Positions 1 through 4,785 of a stretch of DNA of 10,592 nucleotides are shown here, piece by piece. Made by a program: the position numbers and the translations under genes. The notes below the pieces were generated by a model, which searched no databases, was not told the origin of the DNA, and saw nothing but the letters and a program-made list of their open reading frames with translations. Source of the DNA: an uncultured Planctomycetaceae bacterium (lineage in GTDB: Bacteria > Planctomycetota > Planctomycetia > Pirellulales > UBA1268); contig CALCGM010000089.1 in assembly GCA_937900985.1 (NCBI GenBank), positions 1 to 10,592 on the forward strand, in the 5' to 3' direction. Numbering within the stretch: position 1 is the stretch's first letter; each line of letters starts with the position of its first letter.

Positions 1-751
1 CGTGCTCGACACCAGTGCTGTCGCCCAGCTCGGAGCGATGGCCGAGGTCGCCGCCGGCATGCGCGACCGGGTGCTGGTGATCGATCATCATGTCAGCGAA
101 GACGACATCTCCGACCGCTGGTTTAAAGACACCGCCGCCGAAGCGACCACCCGCATCGTGTCGGAGATCCTGATGCGGCTGCGGGTGCCCTTGACGCCGG
201 AAATCACCACGCCCTTGTTTGCCGGCCTGGCCACCGACACCGGCTGGTTTCGCTTCCCCAACGCGACTGCCGAGACCTTCCGCGTGGCCGCACGGCTGGT
301 CGATGGCGGCGCCAGCCCCACCCAGATCTACAAGGATCTCTTTGAGCAGGAAACGCTCGCCCGGCTCCATCTCGTGGGTCGCACGCTCGCCGGCGCGACC
401 GCCAGCCACGACGGCAAGGTGATCGTCAGCTCCGTCACGCAAGACGACTTCAAAGCGACTGGCGCGATCCGCAGCGATACCGAAGACCTCGTCAACCAGA
501 CCCTCACCGTCAAAGGGACGCAGCTCGCGGCGATCGCCATTGAGCAGGCCGACGGCACGGTCAAGGCAAGTTTCCGCAGCCGTTGTGACATCGACTGCAG
601 CAGCCTCGCTGGCACCTTTGGCGGAGGCGGCCACAAGGCGGCTGCTGGCGCCACGCTGCAGGGGCCCTTCGATGCGGCCTTTGCGGCAGTCAAGGGAGCC
701 GTCGACGAAGCCTGGAGCCGCTACGCGGCATCCGCCGGGGCGTCGTCGTAG
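1..751 (+). CDS. nrnA: DHH/DHHA1 phosphoesterase, NrnA-like (5' end cut off by the window)
   Basis: Probable cytoplasmic nanoRNase / 3'-phosphoadenosine 5'-phosphate phosphatase, which degrades very short oligoribonucleotides and pAp using Mn2+. The first whole codon is at position 2 and 249 residues are visible. The reading frame enters from outside the window, so the GTG at 2 is an internal Val and not a start. Visible motifs are LDTS (residues 2-5), the DHH signature in VLVIDHHVS (residues 24-32), DTGWFRFPN (residues 79-87), and the DHHA1 substrate-binding glycine motif FGGGGHKAAAG (residues 206-216). NrnA proteins are about 310-340 residues, so roughly 70-90 N-terminal residues, including the first metal-binding motif, lie upstream. 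The stop is 55 bp before the Rieske start on the same strand, so co-transcription is possible. Family assignment is secure. The exact substrate (nanoRNA versus pAp versus another DHH substrate) is inferred from the domain order. Confidence 0.9.
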   Translation, partial: VLDTSAVAQLGAMAEVAAGMRDRVLVIDHHVSEDDISDRWFKDTAAEATTRIVSEILMRLRVPLTPEITTPLFAGLATDTGWFRFPNATAETFRVAARLVDGGASPTQIYKDLFEQETLARLHLVGRTLAGATASHDGKVIVSSVTQDDFKATGAIRSDTEDLVNQTLTVKGTQLAAIAIEQADGTVKASFRSRCDIDCSSLAGTFGGGGHKAAAGATLQGPFDAAFAAVKGAVDEAWSRYAASAGASS

Positions 752-796
752 CCACCGCACGCCAAACACTGCGATTTCGAGAAACCCGCGCCCCAG

Positions 797-802
797 TGAG
801 GA
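797..802 (+). promoter_or_regulatory. Ribosome binding site of the Rieske gene
   Basis: TGAGGA lies 4 bases before the ATG at 807. It supports that start over upstream in-frame ATGs in the same open frame, which would overlap the end of the phosphoesterase gene and add a non-homologous, Arg-rich N-terminus. Confidence 0.5.
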
Positions 803-806
803 TGCT

Positions 807-1358
807 ATGGATGATCCAGCTCCCGTGCCCCCACCGGCAGACGCACGCCGGTCGTTTCTCGCCAAACTGATGGCGATGGTCGGCGGCGGCCTGGCCACGC
901 TCACCCCCGTGGCGGCCGGGGTGTGGATGACGCTCGACCCGCTCCGTCGCAAGTCGTCAGCGGCAAGCTTCCTGCCAATCACCAAGGTCGAGAGTGTGCC
1001 CGACGATGGCCTTCCCCGTCAGTTTCCGGTGATCGCCGACCGCACCGATGCGTGGACGGGCTTTGAGGCCGAGCCGATCGGGGCGGTCTACCTGCGGCGT
1101 GAACAAGGCTCGGACACGATCGAGGCCTTCTCAGCAACCTGCCCGCATGCAGGCTGCTTCATCGAACTCGACAAGCGTGACCGCTGCTTCCGCTGCCCGT
1201 GCCACAACAGCGCCTTCACCCTCGACGGTGGCATTGTCTCGCCGAGCCCCAGCCCGCGGACGATGGACGCCCTTGAGTGTGAGGTCCGCGACGGTCGGGT
1301 GGCCGTGAAGTGGGAAAACTACTACTCCGGAATAGCTGAAAAGGTGGCCCGGCCATGA
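807..1358 (+). CDS. petA: Rieske [2Fe-2S] iron-sulfur protein of a bc-type complex III
   Basis: A 183-residue membrane-anchored Rieske protein that takes one electron from quinol at the Qo site of cytochrome b and passes it to cytochrome c haem. The N-terminus has a twin-arginine-like stretch (RRSFLAK, residues 14-20) followed by a hydrophobic anchor at about 21-42. This is typical of Tat-exported Rieske proteins that keep their signal as the membrane anchor. Cluster ligands are C112 and H114 (CPHAGC) and C130 and H133 (CPCHNS). The disulfide cysteines C117 and C132 are both present. The Ser that hydrogen-bonds the cluster is kept (S135), but the usual Tyr two residues later is Phe (F137). 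Start chosen at 807 because of the ribosome binding site and because the protein then has normal Rieske length. Its TGA overlaps the ATG of the cytochrome b-c gene (ATGA), indicating translational coupling and one operon. Confidence 0.95.
   Translation: MDDPAPVPPPADARRSFLAKLMAMVGGGLATLTPVAAGVWMTLDPLRRKSSAASFLPITKVESVPDDGLPRQFPVIADRTDAWTGFEAEPIGAVYLRREQGSDTIEAFSATCPHAGCFIELDKRDRCFRCPCHNSAFTLDGGIVSPSPSPRTMDALECEVRDGRVAVKWENYYSGIAEKVARP
1339..1347 (+). promoter_or_regulatory. Ribosome binding site of the cytochrome b-c gene
   Basis: AAAAGGTGG, one mismatch from an AAGGAGG core, lies 7 bases before the ATG at 1355. It sits inside the last codons of the Rieske gene, so the downstream gene has its own initiation signal as well as the ATGA overlap. 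Confidence 0.5.
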
Positions 1359-3391
1359 GTGATGCCCCCGCTCCCCGCACACGCCGCGGCCCGCTGGCGA
1401 AGCTGGCCGACTTTTTCGACGACCGCACCGGCTATCGTGCTGTGGTGCATGAGGCACTCTACGAACGCGTGCCTGGCGGAGCTCGCTGGCGGTATGTCTG
1501 GGGCAGCACGCTGGTCTTTGCCTTCGTTACGCAGATGATCACCGGGCTCGTGCTCTGGTCGAGCTACTCCGCCAGCGCCCAGACCGCCTGGGAGAGCGTC
1601 TACTTCATCCAGCACGAGATGGCTGGCGGCTGGCTTGTCCGCGGCATCCATCATGTGATGGCCCAGGCGATGGTCGTGCTCTTAGCGCTGCATCTCATGC
1701 AGGTGGTGATCGATGGTGCCTACCGAGCCCCCCGCGAGGTCAACTTCTGGCTCGGGCTGATCCTGATGAAGCTGGTGCTGGGCATGGCCCTGACCGGATA
1801 CCTCCTGCCGTGGGACCAGAAGGGCTACTGGGCCACCCGCGTCGCGACCAATCTCGCGGGCCTGGTGCCCTTGATCGGGCCATCGCTGCAGCAGCTGGTT
1901 GTGGGCGGGCCTGACTACGGCCACCACACCCTAACCCGTTTCTTCGCACTCCACGCCGGCTTTCTCCCCGGCACGCTGATCGCTTTCCTTGTGGTGCACC
2001 TGACCCTCTTCCGCAAGCATGGCCTCTGCGCAAAGCAGCCGATCACCAAGCCCGACTGCATGTTCTGGCCAGATCAGGTGCTCAAAGACGTGGTCGCCAT
2101 GCTGGCGGTGCTGGCGGTTGTGCTGGGCGTGATCCTGCTGCCAGCGGTGCGGGCGATGGTTGAAGGCCGGCCGATTGTGCCAGGCGAGCTCGGCGCTGAG
2201 CTGGGAGCCCCCGCCGATCCGTCGCAGCCCTACGCCGCCGCCCGCCCGGAATGGTACTTCCTGTTTCTGTTTCAGTTCCTCAAGGTCTTCGAAGGCTGGG
2301 GGGCCGACGGCGAGTTTCTCGGAGCAATCGTGGTGCCCGGCGTGCTGCTCGGCATGATGTTTCTGATGCCGCTGGTCGGCCGCTGGAAGCTTGGCCACCG
2401 CTTCAACGTGCTCTTCACCGTGGCGATCCTCGTGGGAGCCGGCCTGCTGACGGCCATGGCCCTTCGTGAGGATTACGCCGCCGCCTGGGCCGACCGGGAG
2501 GCCTACGCCGACGTCGAGCAGCTGATCGAAGAGACGGGCAACGACCCGGAGAAGATTGCGGCGACCCTCGGCAACGACGAGGCGAGGATCGCCGAGTTCC
2601 AGGCGAAGGCCCACGAGCTTGAGGAGATCCGCCGCTCCGAAGCCTTCTTTGCCGCCGTCAAACAGGCAGAGGCGGAGGCCCACCGCGCGGTCGAGCTTGC
2701 CGGCCGCCCGGAGCGGATTCCGCCAGGCGGTGCGCTCGAGCTGATCCGCACCGATCCACTCTCACAGGGCCCGATTCTCTTCGCCCAGCACTGCAGCAGC
2801 TGCCATGCCCACGTCGATCCTGCCGCCCCTGAGGCCGCGGAGCTGATGGCAGCGTCGTCGGCGGCAAACCTCTCTCGCTTCGGCTCAGCTGCCTGGGCTC
2901 GCGGTCTGCTCGATCCGGAATTGGTGGCTGGGCCGGCCTACTTCGGCAACACCGCCCACGCCGAAGGCGACATGGTCTCGTATGTCACCAACGACATGAC
3001 CGATCGCGACAGCTGGAGCGAGGAGCAGATCGAGGCGGTCGCTGTGGCCCTGGCTGCTGAAGCGGCCGTGGTGGACGACGAGCCGCTCGATCCGGCGATC
3101 GTGGAGCAGGGCAGGGCGCTGATGGCTGACGAGGAGCGGTGCGGCAGCTGCCATCATGCTGGCGACAACGAAACCGAAAACGGCTACGCCCCCGACCTGG
3201 CCGGCTGGGCTGGACGTGAGTGGCTCATCGGCATCATCACCGACCCGAATCACGAGCGGTTCTACCCGGAAACCAACGACCGCATGCCGAGCTTCGGCGT
3301 CGCCGAGGAGGGAGGCGTGCCCGCCTTGTCGGCCACGCAGATCGGACTGCTCGCCGACTGGCTGCGTGGCGAGTGGTACCGCGGTGAGTGA
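1355..3391 (+). CDS. petB: Cytochrome b fused to a di-haem cytochrome c (complex III core)
   Basis: A 678-residue quinol:cytochrome c oxidoreductase subunit joining complete cytochrome b to two c-type haem sites. Cytochrome b N-terminal half: helices at about 48-70, 95-118, 133-153 and 200-219. Its b-haem ligands appear to be H99 and H113 in helix B and H200 and H215 in helix D. The 15-residue helix D spacing is that of cytochrome b6 rather than mitochondrial cytochrome b. Subunit IV-like half: helices at about 242-265, 321-341 and 349-370, with the Qo motif PEWY at 298-301. Seven helices would place the C-terminus outside the cytoplasm, where c haems are attached. A charged, probably helical linker (about 371-455) leads to CSSCH (480-484) and CGSCH (596-600). 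M644 in RMPSFG is a likely axial ligand of the second haem, and M548 or M540 of the first. V48 occupies the place of the b6 Cys that binds haem ci. No separate cytochrome c1 gene is present in the window, so this domain probably replaces it. Partner of the Rieske protein encoded just upstream. Confidence 0.95.
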   Translation: MSDAPAPRTRRGPLAKLADFFDDRTGYRAVVHEALYERVPGGARWRYVWGSTLVFAFVTQMITGLVLWSSYSASAQTAWESVYFIQHEMAGGWLVRGIHHVMAQAMVVLLALHLMQVVIDGAYRAPREVNFWLGLILMKLVLGMALTGYLLPWDQKGYWATRVATNLAGLVPLIGPSLQQLVVGGPDYGHHTLTRFFALHAGFLPGTLIAFLVVHLTLFRKHGLCAKQPITKPDCMFWPDQVLKDVVAMLAVLAVVLGVILLPAVRAMVEGRPIVPGELGAELGAPADPSQPYAAARPEWYFLFLFQFLKVFEGWGADGEFLGAIVVPGVLLGMMFLMPLVGRWKLGHRFNVLFTVAILVGAGLLTAMALREDYAAAWADREAYADVEQLIEETGNDPEKIAATLGNDEARIAEFQAKAHELEEIRRSEAFFAAVKQAEAEAHRAVELAGRPERIPPGGALELIRTDPLSQGPILFAQHCSSCHAHVDPAAPEAAELMAASSAANLSRFGSAAWARGLLDPELVAGPAYFGNTAHAEGDMVSYVTNDMTDRDSWSEEQIEAVAVALAAEAAVVDDEPLDPAIVEQGRALMADEERCGSCHHAGDNETENGYAPDLAGWAGREWLIGIITDPNHERFYPETNDRMPSFGVAEEGGVPALSATQIGLLADWLRGEWYRGE

Positions 3392-3397
3392 GCCGAG

Positions 3398-4633
3398 TCA
3401 CTCCATGCCGCCGAGCACCGTGGCCCGGGCGACCCGGCCCACGCCGAGCATGTAGGCAGCCGTCCGCAGCGGCACCTGCCGCGACTGGGCGAGCTGCCAG
3501 GCTTGCTCAAAGGCTTCGCCGAGAATCCGATCGAGTTCCTGCCGGACGCGGTCGATGCCCCAGCGGTAGTGCTGCCGGTTTTGCACCCATTCAAACCAGC
3601 TGGCGGTAACGCCGCCGGCATTGGCAAGGATGTCGGGGAGCACGGGGATGCCACGCTCAGCGAGGACGGCATCGGCGGCGGGTTCCACCGGGGCGTTGGC
3701 TCCTTCGATGATCGCCCGAGCTCGCACTGCATCGACGTTGGCGGCCGTCAGCACGCCTCCGAGGGCCGCGGGAATTAGCACATCCACGTCGAGCGACAGC
3801 AGTTCGTTGTTGGTGATCGCATCGGCACCGGGAAAGCCGGCCACGCGGCCGTCGTTGTCGTGCGCGTAGCGAGCGAGTTCCATCACATCGATGCCGTCGG
3901 TGCGGAAGAGGGCTCCTGAGGCATCGCTGATCGCGACCACGCGACACTCGGCATTCTTCAGAAACATCGCTGCGTGCGAGCCGACGTTGCCAAACCCCTG
4001 CAAAGCGATGGTCGTTCCTGGCACCCGCAGGCCAAGCCGACTGAGCAGTTTGAGCGTGAGAATCCCCACCCCACGGCCGGTGGCCTCTTCGCGGCCGGCA
4101 ATCCCGTGATACTCGACGGGCTTGCCGGTCACACACGCCGGAGCAAAGCCGTGGTAGTGGCTGTATTGGCTCATATACCAGGCCATCTCCGTGGCGCTGG
4201 TTCCCATGTCGGGAGCGGGAATGTCGCGATCGGGGCCGACCAAATCGTGCATCACATCCACGAAGCGGCGGGTGATCCGCTCAAGCTCGCGGCCGCTGTG
4301 GGCCCGCGGGTCAATGGAGACGCCCCCCTTGGCGCCGCCGTAGGGAATGTCGACGACAGCCGTCTTCCAGGTCATCAGCGAAGCGAGCGCCCGCACCTCG
4401 TCGAGATCGACCTGAGGATGATACCGCAGCCCTCCCTTCATCGGCCCGCGAGCATCGTTGTGCTGCACCCGGTAGCCGATGAAGCTGGCAATCTCGCCGC
4501 TGTCGAGCTCCACCGGTATCTGCACCTGCACCTCGCGTTTGGCGGTCAGCAGCAGCCTCCGCATGCTCGTGGAGAGGTCGAGTTCGTCGGCAGCGTGCTC
4601 GAAGTAGAGCGTGGTGGCTTCTATGCTCCGCAT
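3398..4633 (-). CDS. gdhA: Glutamate dehydrogenase (Glu/Leu/Phe/Val dehydrogenase family)
   Basis: A 411-residue cytoplasmic enzyme for reversible NAD(P)-dependent oxidative deamination of glutamate to 2-oxoglutarate and ammonium. Start chosen at 4633 (MRSIEATTLYFEHA). An earlier in-frame ATG at 4726 would add 31 Arg/His-rich residues unlike the family. The N-terminal substrate domain has PMKGGLRYHP (K66), TWK (K90), the catalytic lysine in GGAKGG (K102) and the aspartate in PAPDMGTS (D142). The C-terminal Rossmann domain has GFGNVG (213-218), followed by SDASG (236-240) at the end of the second beta strand. Length and motif order fit the small hexameric bacterial enzymes. NAD versus NADP preference cannot be settled by eye. 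No strong ribosome binding site is visible; GGAA about 8-11 bases upstream is the best candidate. The gene converges on the cytochrome b-c gene with 6 bp between the stop codons, leaving no room for a separate terminator. It diverges from the pseudokinase gene across 152 bp. Confidence 0.95.
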   Translation of the reverse strand: MRSIEATTLYFEHAADELDLSTSMRRLLLTAKREVQVQIPVELDSGEIASFIGYRVQHNDARGPMKGGLRYHPQVDLDEVRALASLMTWKTAVVDIPYGGAKGGVSIDPRAHSGRELERITRRFVDVMHDLVGPDRDIPAPDMGTSATEMAWYMSQYSHYHGFAPACVTGKPVEYHGIAGREEATGRGVGILTLKLLSRLGLRVPGTTIALQGFGNVGSHAAMFLKNAECRVVAISDASGALFRTDGIDVMELARYAHDNDGRVAGFPGADAITNNELLSLDVDVLIPAALGGVLTAANVDAVRARAIIEGANAPVEPAADAVLAERGIPVLPDILANAGGVTASWFEWVQNRQHYRWGIDRVRQELDRILGEAFEQAWQLAQSRQVPLRTAAYMLGVGRVARATVLGGME

Positions 4634-4638
4634 CGATG

Positions 4639-4747
4639 GTTTCCGGTGTGTCTTCGGCTGACGGCGATGCCCGTTGTGGAGGGTGACCGCTGAGGCAGCG
4701 TATCGGTGAAGGCGGCGCGGCCACAACCGGAATGGTTCGCCGGAAAC
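4639..4747. repeat. 8-bp inverted repeat in the gdh/pseudokinase divergent region
   Basis: GTTTCCGG (4639-4646) and its reverse complement CCGGAAAC (4740-4747) stand about 93 bp apart within the 152-bp divergent intergenic region. The first arm lies just upstream of the glutamate dehydrogenase start, and the second 38 bases upstream of the pseudokinase start. It could be a pair of regulatory half-sites. A repeat of this length may also occur by chance in a region this size. Confidence 0.2.
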
Positions 4748-4760
4748 AGCGATTGCCGGC

Positions 4761-4766
4761 TACAGT
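4761..4766 (+). promoter_or_regulatory. Possible -10 element of the pseudokinase gene
   Basis: TACAGT matches the sigma70 -10 consensus at the three key positions (T, A and final T). It lies 19 bases before the start codon, giving a very short leader. No good -35 is seen at 16-18 bp; the nearest weak candidate is TTCGCC at 4736-4741, with a 19-bp spacer. Tentative. Confidence 0.25.
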
Positions 4767-4773
4767 AGGAGTC

Positions 4774-4780
4774 AGAAAGG
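4774..4780 (+). promoter_or_regulatory. Ribosome binding site of the pseudokinase gene
   Basis: AGAAAGG lies 5 bases before the ATG at 4786. It favours this start over the in-frame ATG at 4732, which would add 18 basic residues. Confidence 0.5.
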
Positions 4781-4785
4781 TTCGC

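Noticed and set aside
540..806. N-terminal extension of the Rieske frame upstream of 807
   Set aside because: The first 89 codons overlap the phosphoesterase gene and read as Arg/Pro/Ser-rich nonsense. The ribosome binding site and Tat-like anchor support the ATG at 807.
1931..2683. 250-residue open frame on the minus strand inside the cytochrome b-c gene
   Set aside because: It lies antisense to a gene with clear haem and Qo motifs, has His/Gln/Gly-rich composition and no recognisable domain. Long antisense frames are expected in GC-rich DNA.
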